Below are positions 17,113 to 24,656 of a stretch of DNA of 64,000 nt, one piece after another; position 1 is the stretch's first letter; each line of letters starts with the position of its first letter. The notes under the pieces are model-generated. The model was not told the DNA's origin. It searched no databases and saw only the letters and a program-made list of their open reading frames with translations. Where the stretch lies: contig JBBTBX010000006.1 in assembly GCA_038043465.1 (NCBI GenBank), positions 310,001 to 374,000 on the forward strand, in the 5' to 3' direction. Made by a program: the position numbers and the translations under genes. This DNA is from SXRF01 sp038043465 (lineage in GTDB: Bacteria; Pseudomonadota; Alphaproteobacteria; Rickettsiales; SXRF01).

Positions 17113-18459
17113 TTAATCATAGTTTTCTGCATAAGGATTATTGTTCTTTTTTATTTTCATGCGTATCGGCACAGAAGGCAGTTTAAACGCCTCACGCAGG
17201 CTATTAGTCAGATAACGGATATAGCTATCAGGAACATCGCTGGTATTTGAGAATAGAATAAAACTAGGAGGACGCGCGCATTTTTGTGTCATATAGCGAA
17301 TTTTTATTCGTCGCGATTTAACAAGAGGTGGAGCATGAATTTCCAGCGCGGATTCCAGCCAGCGATTAAGTGCGCCCGTGCCTATTTCCTTATTCCAAAG
17401 TTCATATAGCTTGAAACAGGTTTTAAGTAGCTTTGGAATCTGAAATCCGGTTTCTGCGGAAATAGGCACGACAGCCACACCTTTTAATTGCGGCAAAGTT
17501 GTTTCTAATATCTCATTTATCGCTTTCAAATAGGCTGGCTTATTATCCACCGTATCCCACTTGTTAATTGCCAGCACCATCGCCCGACCTTCTTGTTCCA
17601 CCAATGAAGCAATGGTATTTTCCTGTTTTTCCATCGGAGCCTGAGCATCAATCACCAGTATCACAACGTGCGCATATTGCACAGCTCGTAAAGTGTCAGC
17701 CACCGCCAGCTTTTCCACTTTAGCAATGACATTGCTCTTACGGCGCATACCAGCAGTATCAACCAGTTTTATAGGCTTGCCGTCAAACTCAAAATCAACA
17801 GCTATCGCATCGCGGGTTATGCCGGCTTCAGGACCGGTAAGCACCCTATCCTCACCCAAAATTTTATTAACCAGAGTTGACTTCCCCACATTCGGGCGGC
17901 CAACTATAGCAATCTGCATAGGTGTATTGATGTTTTCATTTATCTCGATATTCTCATCATCAGATTTTTTAGCAAATGGCGCGAGCGCATCATACAATTC
18001 CGAAAGTCCTTCGCCATGCGCCGCCGAAATAGCGACTGCTTCACCAAAGCCTAAACTATAAGCATCGGAAATTGCAGAACTAGCTTTTCCACCTTCCGCC
18101 TTATTCACCACTAAAATCACCTTGGTTTTCTTTTTTCGCAGCAGTAATGCAAAATGTTTGTCTATAGGAGTTATACCAACCCGCCCATCAACAACTAAAA
18201 GACTTACATCAGCATCCTCAACCGCCCTTTGCGTCTGCGCCGTCATCCTTGCAGCAAGGCTTCCTTCCGGTGCATCTTCCAAACCAGCAGTGTCAATAAG
18301 GGTAAACTCCATCCCACCGAGGCTAGCATCGCCTTCACGCCGGTCACGCGTCACCCCCGGCATATCATCCACCAGAGCGTGCTGTTTTCCCGTCAGGCGG
18401 TTAAACAACGTCGACTTTCCAACATTTGGACGACCAGCGATTACTACGGTGAAGGTCAT
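17113..18459 (-). CDS. der: ribosome-associated GTPase Der (EngA)
   Basis: A 448-residue double-GTPase essential for 50S subunit maturation. Two G domains are visible, each with GRPNVGKST (about 8-16 and 188-196), DTAG, and NKxD-type motifs (VVNKAEG in the first, which is slightly degenerate, and AINKWD in the second). A KH-like C-terminal domain begins near 360 with the KIRYMTQ segment. The gene follows bamB on the same strand, matching the conserved yfgM-bamB-der order, but a 119-bp palindromic repeat lies between them and may separate expression. Confidence 0.95.
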   Translation of the reverse strand: MTFTVVIAGRPNVGKSTLFNRLTGKQHALVDDMPGVTRDRREGDASLGGMEFTLIDTAGLEDAPEGSLAARMTAQTQRAVEDADVSLLVVDGRVGITPIDKHFALLLRKKKTKVILVVNKAEGGKASSAISDAYSLGFGEAVAISAAHGEGLSELYDALAPFAKKSDDENIEINENINTPMQIAIVGRPNVGKSTLVNKILGEDRVLTGPEAGITRDAIAVDFEFDGKPIKLVDTAGMRRKSNVIAKVEKLAVADTLRAVQYAHVVILVIDAQAPMEKQENTIASLVEQEGRAMVLAINKWDTVDNKPAYLKAINEILETTLPQLKGVAVVPISAETGFQIPKLLKTCFKLYELWNKEIGTGALNRWLESALEIHAPPLVKSRRIKIRYMTQKCARPPSFILFSNTSDVPDSYIRYLTNSLREAFKLPSVPIRMKIKKNNNPYAENYD

Positions 18460-18470
18460 GCTGGTAATGA

Positions 18471-18577
18471 GATGATAAGATGATAAGATAATTTGGATAA
18501 AATTAAATTATCTTTAACATAGGTACAATTGCTTAAAATTCTTATCATCCTATAATCCAATTATCTAATAATCTTAT
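18471..18577. repeat. octamer-array palindrome, copy A (der-bamB gap)
   Basis: Left arm 18471-18503: GATGATAA twice, then GATAATTT and GATAAAAT, about 8 bases apart. Right arm 18541-18577 read on the minus strand: GATTATTA, GATAATTG, GATTATAG, GATGATAA. The two arms can pair imperfectly around a central AT-rich spacer. This is one of four copies of a GAT-initiated octamer family in the window. Confidence 0.75.
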
Positions 18578-18578
18578 T

Positions 18579-19907
18579 CTACTGGAATGAATAAAGCGTC
18601 GCATCTTGCCCAACAAGATACAATCTTCCGCCAACAACCACAGGTGCAGTCAAAATATTATCAGGAATAGATTGGGTTTCTACTATTTTGCCATTTGCGG
18701 CAGAAACAACAACCATTTTGCCATTGGAGCCAACAATAATCAATTTCCCGTCAACCATAACTGGTCCACGCCAAGTTATAGGATCGCTCTTATTATCCGG
18801 ATTATCATAACTGTCAAGAGCCACAGCCCAGCGGATTTTTCCGGTATATTTTACCAAATTAACCAGCACATTATCGGTAGTAAGCAAAAACAGTTCATCA
18901 CCGACAAGCCACGGTGTGTTTATTGAACCTGCCTCTACCTGCCATATACGCTGACCACGCCCAGTATCAATTGCTGCTGTAATCCCGTTGCTGCCAGCAA
19001 CAAAAGCGACAATTCCATCAAGCACCGGGTCACCTCCAATACCGGTAAACACTGATGCTTCCGTGTATTTATTCTTAAGTAAAACATCGCCCCATAATTC
19101 CTTACCATCAACCGCGGAGAGAGCAAATAATTCTCCCGAAGAATAAGGGATAAACACATCGTCACCAGACATAGCCGGCGAGACACTGTTCATAACCAAA
19201 GCCGTTTCATCTATTCCCCGATGAACCCATAATATGTCACCAGTCTTACTGGAAAGGCCATAAGTCTGGCTATCTATAGTCATCACAACTACCCGATCTC
19301 CGGAAACACGTGGCGCACCACGCATAGGAACAGTGTAATTTTTTTGCCAGATAACCTTCCCGTCAGCAGCGTTTAATGCAGCAACCTGCCCATGTCCGGT
19401 TACAGCATAAAGAATTCCGGCATCAATCGCCAGCCCACCTCCAACAACTTCATTCTCATCTGAATCAGCTACGGCTTTTGATACAAATTTTACTTTGCTT
19501 ATATCAACCGCATCGTGCGCCGAAATAATTCCCGCTGAGTCCATCGCAAATACCGTCCCACCTGATACAATCGGACGAGGAACGAGGTTATGAGTAAAAT
19601 TATTACCCTTCCCAACCTCTGCCGAAGTTTTTCCTGCAAATTTTCCTCCAGATAAATTCCCCGTTGCTGCAGAAAAATTGCCATTGCTCTGCGCCCAACT
19701 TTCGTTTGCAGTTACTTTTGGCAAAATAGGAGTGGTGTTTTTAAGTGCAACATCAGTATCTAGTTTACTGGAACTTGCGAGCGCGACCTTGCGCTCACCA
19801 GGTAATTTAGGCTTTGATTCAGTAATTCCGCCCATCCAGGAAGGAGCGTAGCTACAGGAAGCAAGTGCAGTTGAAGCAAATATCAGTAATAAAACTCCCT
19901 TATTCAT
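18579..19907 (-). CDS. bamB: outer membrane assembly lipoprotein BamB
   Basis: A 442-residue PQQ-type beta-propeller protein, the BAM-complex lipoprotein that supports beta-barrel insertion. The N-terminus is a lipoprotein signal with STALASC (lipobox Cys near residue 18). The body shows propeller repeats with Trp-Gly/Trp-Lys blades such as ALNAADGKVIWQKNY, GLSSKTGDILWVH, ALSAVDGKELWGD and VNLVKYTGKIRWAV. It overlaps the upstream YfgM-like gene by four bases and is followed by der. BAM is needed for the TpsB, porin and secretin-type envelope proteins encoded in this window. Confidence 0.9.
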   Translation of the reverse strand: MNKGVLLLIFASTALASCSYAPSWMGGITESKPKLPGERKVALASSSKLDTDVALKNTTPILPKVTANESWAQSNGNFSAATGNLSGGKFAGKTSAEVGKGNNFTHNLVPRPIVSGGTVFAMDSAGIISAHDAVDISKVKFVSKAVADSDENEVVGGGLAIDAGILYAVTGHGQVAALNAADGKVIWQKNYTVPMRGAPRVSGDRVVVMTIDSQTYGLSSKTGDILWVHRGIDETALVMNSVSPAMSGDDVFIPYSSGELFALSAVDGKELWGDVLLKNKYTEASVFTGIGGDPVLDGIVAFVAGSNGITAAIDTGRGQRIWQVEAGSINTPWLVGDELFLLTTDNVLVNLVKYTGKIRWAVALDSYDNPDNKSDPITWRGPVMVDGKLIIVGSNGKMVVVSAANGKIVETQSIPDNILTAPVVVGGRLYLVGQDATLYSFQ

Positions 19908-20548
19908 CGTTTATCCTTTTTTTCTGATAATTTTTCTGGAGCAATTACCCGCAGTGCTTCCTTTGCCCGTAAAACCATTGCTGGTGGTGTTTTTTCATCG
20001 CCAAGCAACTCCGCAAAAATAGCAGATGCTTCTGATTTTTTATCAGACTGCAACAACTGCCAGGCATTACGCTCAGCAATAGTATGATAAAACGGTGAGG
20101 TTTTCGCAGCTTTTATAGTTTCACCCGGTTTTAAATATTTAAGTGCAGCCAGCTCGGAAAATTCCGATTTGTTTTTACCTTCATTTTTCTTTGCCAGAAC
20201 CGCATAGGTTTTTTCAGCACCTTCAACATCTCCTCCCTGCTCCTGCGCCTCAGCCTTATGCAGCATCGCAAGACCATAATATGGTGAAGAATCATCATCA
20301 GTAAGAACTGAGAATGCAGAGCTTGCCCCCTTGTAATCATACGCACTCAAACGCTCATCGCCTTTAAGTAGCTGGGAAGTTTTTGCTTCTGCTTCTTTGC
20401 GTGCATGGTTATCCCATATCACAAACACTGTGGTAGCCGCTATTACGCCAATACTACCCCACACTGCAATACGACCAATGCTTTTCCATATTTTGTCAAA
20501 GCGTTCGCGCCTTATATCTTCTTCAATTTCTCTCAGTAACTCACTCAT
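19904..20548 (-). CDS. YfgM-like membrane-anchored tetratricopeptide protein
   Basis: A 214-residue protein with a cytoplasmic N-terminus (LLREIEEDIRRERFDKIWK), one membrane helix at about 29-47 and a periplasmic TPR-like region (repeat-like AYDYKGASSAFSVL, YGLAMLHKAEAQEQGGDVEGAEKTY). This matches the DUF2133/YfgM family, which in E. coli associates with the Sec translocon and periplasmic chaperones. It is the first gene of the conserved yfgM-bamB-der arrangement and overlaps bamB by four bases. Confidence 0.85.
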   Translation of the reverse strand: MSELLREIEEDIRRERFDKIWKSIGRIAVWGSIGVIAATTVFVIWDNHARKEAEAKTSQLLKGDERLSAYDYKGASSAFSVLTDDDSSPYYGLAMLHKAEAQEQGGDVEGAEKTYAVLAKKNEGKNKSEFSELAALKYLKPGETIKAAKTSPFYHTIAERNAWQLLQSDKKSEASAIFAELLGDEKTPPAMVLRAKEALRVIAPEKLSEKKDKR

Positions 20549-20579
20549 ATTATATTTTCCTATATTATACTCTTCTCAT

Positions 20580-20657
20580 TTCAAGAATTGGCGTTGTTAA
20601 CCTTCGACTCGTGTAGTTTTTCTACACTTCGTCTCGGTTGTCTAGCCAATTCTTGAA
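20580..20657. repeat. long palindrome upstream of yfgM-like gene
   Basis: A perfect 13-base stem TTCAAGAATTGGC (20580-20592) pairs with GCCAATTCTTGAA (20645-20657). Nested inside are AACC/GGTT and a GTGTAG/CTACAC hairpin with a short T loop, so nearly the whole 78 bp can fold into one long stem. It lies just upstream of the yfgM-like gene start and could be a terminator for guaA or an insertion element. Confidence 0.7.
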
Positions 20658-20671
20658 CTGCTTTGAGTATA

Positions 20672-20745
20672 TCGTAAAGCGTAGCTCGTAAATGCGTAAT
20701 TCGTAAACAAGAAAAGTAATCAACTACGAATTACTAACTACGCAT
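20672..20745. repeat. CGTAATT-type short tandem array with inverted arm
   Basis: Left arm 20672-20708 is built of CGTAAAG, CGTAGCT, CGTAAATG, CGTAATT and CGTAAAC units (7-8 bases apart). The right arm (20716-20744) carries similar units on the opposite strand. It ends ten bases before the guaA stop. Confidence 0.65.
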
Positions 20746-20754
20746 CTACCAGCC

Positions 20755-22302
20755 TTATTCCCATTCTATTGTTCCCGGAGGCTTACTGGTTATATCATAA
20801 ACAACGCGGTTGATACCTTTTACTTCATTAGTTATGCGGTTAGATACACGACTTAAAAAATCATAATCAAAATGATAAAAATCGGCAGTCATCCCATCGG
20901 TAGAAGTCACTGCCCGAAGCGCGCATACATAGTCATAACTGCGAGCATCTCCCATCACCCCTACACTGCGGATTGGAAGCAACACCGCAAACGCTTGCCA
21001 TATCTTATCATATAATCCTGACCTCCGGATTTCATCAATATATACCGTATCTACCTTGCGTAGTAACTCTATTTTTTCTGCACTCAGTTCACCAGGAATC
21101 CTGATAGCAAGACCAGGCCCTGGGAAAGGATGCCTACCCACCATGTCAGCCGGCATTCCCAGCTCACGACCTAAAACCCGTACCTCATCTTTAAATAACT
21201 CGCGCAACGGTTCGACCAGCTCCATTTTCATATATTCCGGAAGACCGCCGACATTATGATGCGATTTTATGGTAACGCTAGGACCGCCAACAAACGATAC
21301 TGACTCGATAACATCAGGATACAGCGTACCTTGCGCTAGAAAATCCGCCCCACCAGCGTTTTTTGCCTCGTTCTCGAATACTTCAATAAAAGTATTGCCG
21401 ATAATTTTGCGTTTCTGCTCCGGATCTTTCACACCGCTTAAGCGGTTTAAGAACAACATGCTGGCATCAATATGAATCAGCGGGATGTGGAAATGTTCCT
21501 TGAACAGTTTTTCCACCTGCTCGGGTTCACCTTCGCGCAGCAAACCATTATTTATGAAAATACAGATAAGCTGCTCGCCAATAGCTTCATGCAATAATGC
21601 CGCAACTACCGATGAATCGACACCACCAGATACAGCGCACAAAACTTTCCTGTTTCCAACCTGTGCACGCACGCGGGCAATAGCACTCTGGCGGAAAGCA
21701 GACATTGTCCAATCTCCCTTGCAACCAGCCACATTTCGTACAAAATTCTGCAGCAATTTTGCTCCATCCGGCGTATGCACAACCTCAGGATGAAACTGAA
21801 CTGCGTAATAACTCCGAGCTTCATCAGCTATAGCGGCAAAAGGCGCGGAAGGAGTAGTAGCAACTACTTTGAAACCTTGCGGTAATTCAACCACACGATC
21901 ACCGTGGCTCATCCATACTTCTTGTTTCGAACCCTTTTCCCACACCCCAGAAAATAATTCGCAGTTTTCAGCTATATCAATAACCGCCCGCCCAAATTCG
22001 CGGTGCGAAGCAGCTTCGACTTTACCGCCAAGCTGTTGACAAAGCAGTTGCTCACCGTAACAGATGCCAAATATAGGTATATTCAGGTCAAAAACCCGCT
22101 CGCTAACTTTGGGCGAATAGTCTTCGTGAACTGAGGCAGGTCCCCCCGAAAAAATAATTGCTTTCGGCGAAAAATTAATTATCTCCTCTGCGGATATGTT
22201 GAATGGACGAATCTCTGAATAAACGCCACATTCACGCACACGACGCGCAATCAATTGTGTAACCTGCGAACCAAAATCTAATATTAAAACACGATCAGTC
22301 AT
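20755..22302 (-). CDS. guaA: GMP synthase (glutamine-hydrolysing)
   Basis: A 515-residue enzyme that aminates XMP to GMP. The N-terminal class I glutamine amidotransferase has the catalytic Cys in FGICYGEQ (about 80) and the His/Glu pair in QFHPEVVHT. The ATP pyrophosphatase has the PP-loop AVSGGVDSSV (about 224-233). The C-terminal dimerisation domain ends with DITSKPPGTIEWE, typical of GuaA. The ATG overlaps the stop of the upstream lipoprotein gene by eight bases, an unusual partner for guaA. Confidence 0.96.
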   Translation of the reverse strand: MTDRVLILDFGSQVTQLIARRVRECGVYSEIRPFNISAEEIINFSPKAIIFSGGPASVHEDYSPKVSERVFDLNIPIFGICYGEQLLCQQLGGKVEAASHREFGRAVIDIAENCELFSGVWEKGSKQEVWMSHGDRVVELPQGFKVVATTPSAPFAAIADEARSYYAVQFHPEVVHTPDGAKLLQNFVRNVAGCKGDWTMSAFRQSAIARVRAQVGNRKVLCAVSGGVDSSVVAALLHEAIGEQLICIFINNGLLREGEPEQVEKLFKEHFHIPLIHIDASMLFLNRLSGVKDPEQKRKIIGNTFIEVFENEAKNAGGADFLAQGTLYPDVIESVSFVGGPSVTIKSHHNVGGLPEYMKMELVEPLRELFKDEVRVLGRELGMPADMVGRHPFPGPGLAIRIPGELSAEKIELLRKVDTVYIDEIRRSGLYDKIWQAFAVLLPIRSVGVMGDARSYDYVCALRAVTSTDGMTADFYHFDYDFLSRVSNRITNEVKGINRVVYDITSKPPGTIEWE

Positions 22303-23200
22303 TTATAAAAATTTCTACCTTCTGCTTAACTTTATTATCAATTTTTTTATCATTGGCATAAATTGCCACTTCCTTCACCCCGAAAGCTACAAGCTTCTCC
22401 TTCACTGCCTGAGTTCTCTCAAACGATAGTTCCGGATTGCTCTGCCTACCTTCCGATTTATCTATTATCACAACCACATAATTATCCTTGGATGTCAAAG
22501 GCGCTGCCGCCTTTCCTATATTCATCTCTGAAGCCGGAGTTATAACATTACTTCCTGCTTCAAAAAACAGCAGGAAAGATATTATTGCCGGCTCTTCTCC
22601 ACTGACTTTTTCTTTTTTATATGTAATTTTTTTGTCTACTTTCTTAGATACAGCTTTACCAACTTCTTTGTTAACCGCTTTGCTTTTTCCGCCTATCTTT
22701 TTAGAAGGTTTTTTATTGTTACTACCCAACTTTGCCAGAGATTGTATAAAATTATCACGGCAAAAGGCAATATCATCTTTCTGCCAGTTCTCCTCCAGTT
22801 GCTCTACCCAGCAATCAAAATAAAATTGCGCGCGCGCTGCCATTTCCGGATTTTTTGCCATAGTCTCAGGTGTAAGCACTGCCATCAAATCCGCCCTAGC
22901 TTTCTTCAAATTTGCAAGCTCATCTTTTGGCAAATTCCAGTTCTTCAGATTTTCCGGTGCCGTATCCTTACCATAAATGGCAAGCAACCCTTTATCAGCG
23001 AAATACCAGGAATCCTGCCAGTCATAATTCCCCTCCTCGGAATCAGAAAAATCCATATATAATTTTGCCAGAGCATTCTGGAAGGCATTACCCTGTGGCT
23101 TGGTATGACGGAGTTCCTGCAAGCTGTAAGTAGAGCAGCCAGAAACCGATAATAGCAGCAATAAAGGTATAATTACTGATTTATCTATGATTTTAATCAT
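22295..23200 (-). CDS. OmpA-like lipoprotein (second of a pair)
   Basis: A predicted lipoprotein of 301 residues when started at the ATG ending at 23200 (MIKIIDKS); this start gives a compact signal with lipobox SVSGC. A longer frame opens upstream inside the neighbouring gene and is unlikely. The middle part has TLTPETMAKNPEMAARAQFYFDCW-like helical sequence, then a Lys-rich low-complexity linker (about 170-205). The C-terminus is an OmpA-like peptidoglycan-binding fold (LLFFEAGSNVITPASEMNI, then SFERTQAVKEKLVAFGV). It overlaps its paralog upstream and guaA downstream by eight bases each. Function: probably outer-membrane/peptidoglycan tethering. Confidence 0.72.
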   Translation of the reverse strand: MIKIIDKSVIIPLLLLLSVSGCSTYSLQELRHTKPQGNAFQNALAKLYMDFSDSEEGNYDWQDSWYFADKGLLAIYGKDTAPENLKNWNLPKDELANLKKARADLMAVLTPETMAKNPEMAARAQFYFDCWVEQLEENWQKDDIAFCRDNFIQSLAKLGSNNKKPSKKIGGKSKAVNKEVGKAVSKKVDKKITYKKEKVSGEEPAIISFLLFFEAGSNVITPASEMNIGKAAAPLTSKDNYVVVIIDKSEGRQSNPELSFERTQAVKEKLVAFGVKEVAIYANDKKIDNKVKQKVEIFIND

Positions 23201-24053
23201 CAGCAAGTTCCACAAGCAAGTTATGTTTATAGGTAACAAAAACATAGACAACATCACGGTTTTTCTGCTCTTTGTCATTACTTAAGCGAACAGCACTATC
23301 TGAAGCTTCCTTATTCATTTTAGAAAGGAATATTCTAGCCTTCGGCACTCCATTATTTATCAATTCATCACGAACAACAACTAACCGCTGATCAGATAAT
23401 CCAGACCCGGAATCAACACGATAAGTCTTAAGCTGCAGCTTATAATCCTGATATTTTGCAGCATGGGAAGCTATCTTCTTTATCAATTCTTTTTCTTCAT
23501 AGCCCAACTGCGCATCACCCTCAAAAAACCTTATAGTATTTTTACTATCATCGCCATAAAGAAAGCCATCTGATATTTCCCTGATTTCATCATATACCAA
23601 GTCAAACTCTTGCTTACAGGAAGCTATAGCAGGTGACGCTGCCGTAACAGTTAAACCTTCCTTCTCCTGCTCATTCCAGCAATCAAATAAAACCTGAGCG
23701 CGGGCGGCTTTCTGCGGCTCTGCATTCTTCACTTTATCATTCAAAACGTCCATTAGAGCTGCACGGTAATCAGAAAGTGATTCAGAACCGACGGTTTTTT
23801 CATCAACGCTATCCAGATTAACTTCCTCGCCTCGGGTAGCACGCAGCCCCTTGGCTGCAAAATGCTCGGAAGAAGATTTACGCCCTTGTTCGGCTTCCGA
23901 CTCGGCATATGCCAGATATTCAGACGCCAGAGAGCCGGAAAACCCATCTGGGGCAGGAGAAATAGACTTCAACTCCTGCAAACTTGGGTTGCAGCCAGAA
24001 AGCAACAATAAAGGAATTAAAAAACAACCATGGGTGAATATATGAGAGCGCAT
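23193..24053 (-). CDS. OmpA-like lipoprotein (first of a pair)
   Basis: A 286-residue lipoprotein with signal and lipobox LLSGC (Cys near 21) followed by NPSLQELKSISP. It resembles its downstream neighbour in order and motifs: SLQEL after the lipid Cys, an ARAQVLFDCWNEQ segment (about 118-130) and a C-terminal OmpA-like region (FFEGDAQLGYEEKELI, then LSDQRLVVVRDELINNGV). The two genes look like a tandem duplication that has diverged. The OmpA-like region lacks the linker seen in the second gene and is divergent, so peptidoglycan binding is uncertain. It starts the lipoprotein-lipoprotein-guaA operon. Confidence 0.7.
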   Translation of the reverse strand: MRSHIFTHGCFLIPLLLLSGCNPSLQELKSISPAPDGFSGSLASEYLAYAESEAEQGRKSSSEHFAAKGLRATRGEEVNLDSVDEKTVGSESLSDYRAALMDVLNDKVKNAEPQKAARAQVLFDCWNEQEKEGLTVTAASPAIASCKQEFDLVYDEIREISDGFLYGDDSKNTIRFFEGDAQLGYEEKELIKKIASHAAKYQDYKLQLKTYRVDSGSGLSDQRLVVVRDELINNGVPKARIFLSKMNKEASDSAVRLSNDKEQKNRDVVYVFVTYKHNLLVELADD

Positions 24054-24170
24054 ATGATTTATATAATTAATTTATGCCTGATTGCCCCATAACATAGCCA
24101 TTTTATAGATTTTGTATAGTAGAAATAGAGGGCAGGATTCAGAGGAGATTGGATATGTATTAAAAGTCTA

Positions 24171-24199
24171 TTGCTTTCCTGGACATTTAGCCTTATATA
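24171..24199 (+). promoter_or_regulatory. sigma-70-like promoter of ndk
   Basis: TTGCTT (24171-24176), a 17-base spacer and TATATA (24194-24199) lie 35 bases before the ndk ATG. An AAGGAG ribosome site precedes the ATG. Confidence 0.6.
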
Positions 24200-24233
24200 G
24201 CCAGCCAAGATTAAAATTTAAGGAGTAATTGCA

Positions 24234-24656
24234 ATGGCTAAACAACGTACTTTTTCTATCATTAAACCAGACGCTACCGAGCGCAACCTGACTGGCAAAA
24301 TTATCTCTAAATTCGAGGAAAATGGTCTGCGTGTTGTCGCGCAGAAGCGTCTACGCATGTCCCGCCTGCAGGCGCGTGAATTTTATGCAGTACATAAGGA
24401 ACGCCCGTTCTATGATGAACTGGTGGAATATATGGTTTCCGCCCCGGTTGTAGTTCAGGTTTTAGAAGGCGAAAACGCAGTGCTTAAGAACCGTGAAATC
24501 ATGGGTGCAACTGACCCGGCGAAAGCAGCAGCCGGAACTATCCGCAAAGAATTTGGCGAAGGCATTGAGCGCAACTCGGTTCATGGCTCGGACAGCGAAG
24601 AAAATGCAGCGATAGAAATTGCTTTCTTCTTCAGCGGAACAGAGATTGTAGGGTAG
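24234..24656 (+). CDS. ndk: nucleoside-diphosphate kinase
   Basis: A 140-residue enzyme that equalises nucleoside triphosphate pools through a phosphohistidine. It shows RTFSIIKPDATERNLTGKI at the N-terminus, VVVQVLEGENAVLKNREIMGATDP, and the active-site His in RNSVHGSDS (about 117-125). Length is normal. The start is fixed by AAGGAG eight bases upstream and a good promoter. It stands alone, ending one base before the uvrB stop on the opposite strand. Confidence 0.97.
   Translation: MAKQRTFSIIKPDATERNLTGKIISKFEENGLRVVAQKRLRMSRLQAREFYAVHKERPFYDELVEYMVSAPVVVQVLEGENAVLKNREIMGATDPAKAAAGTIRKEFGEGIERNSVHGSDSEENAAIEIAFFFSGTEIVG

Noticed and set aside
18471..18577. Octamer arrays as a CRISPR array
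   Set aside because: Units are 8 bp, directly abutting, with no spacers, and occur as inverted pairs.
20600..20625. tRNA T-loop-like TTCGACTC
   Set aside because: No acceptor, D or anticodon stems; it lies inside a long palindrome.
23201..23278. Longer N-terminus for the second OmpA-like lipoprotein
   Set aside because: It would place 26 residues before a proper lipoprotein signal and overlap the upstream gene by 86 bp.
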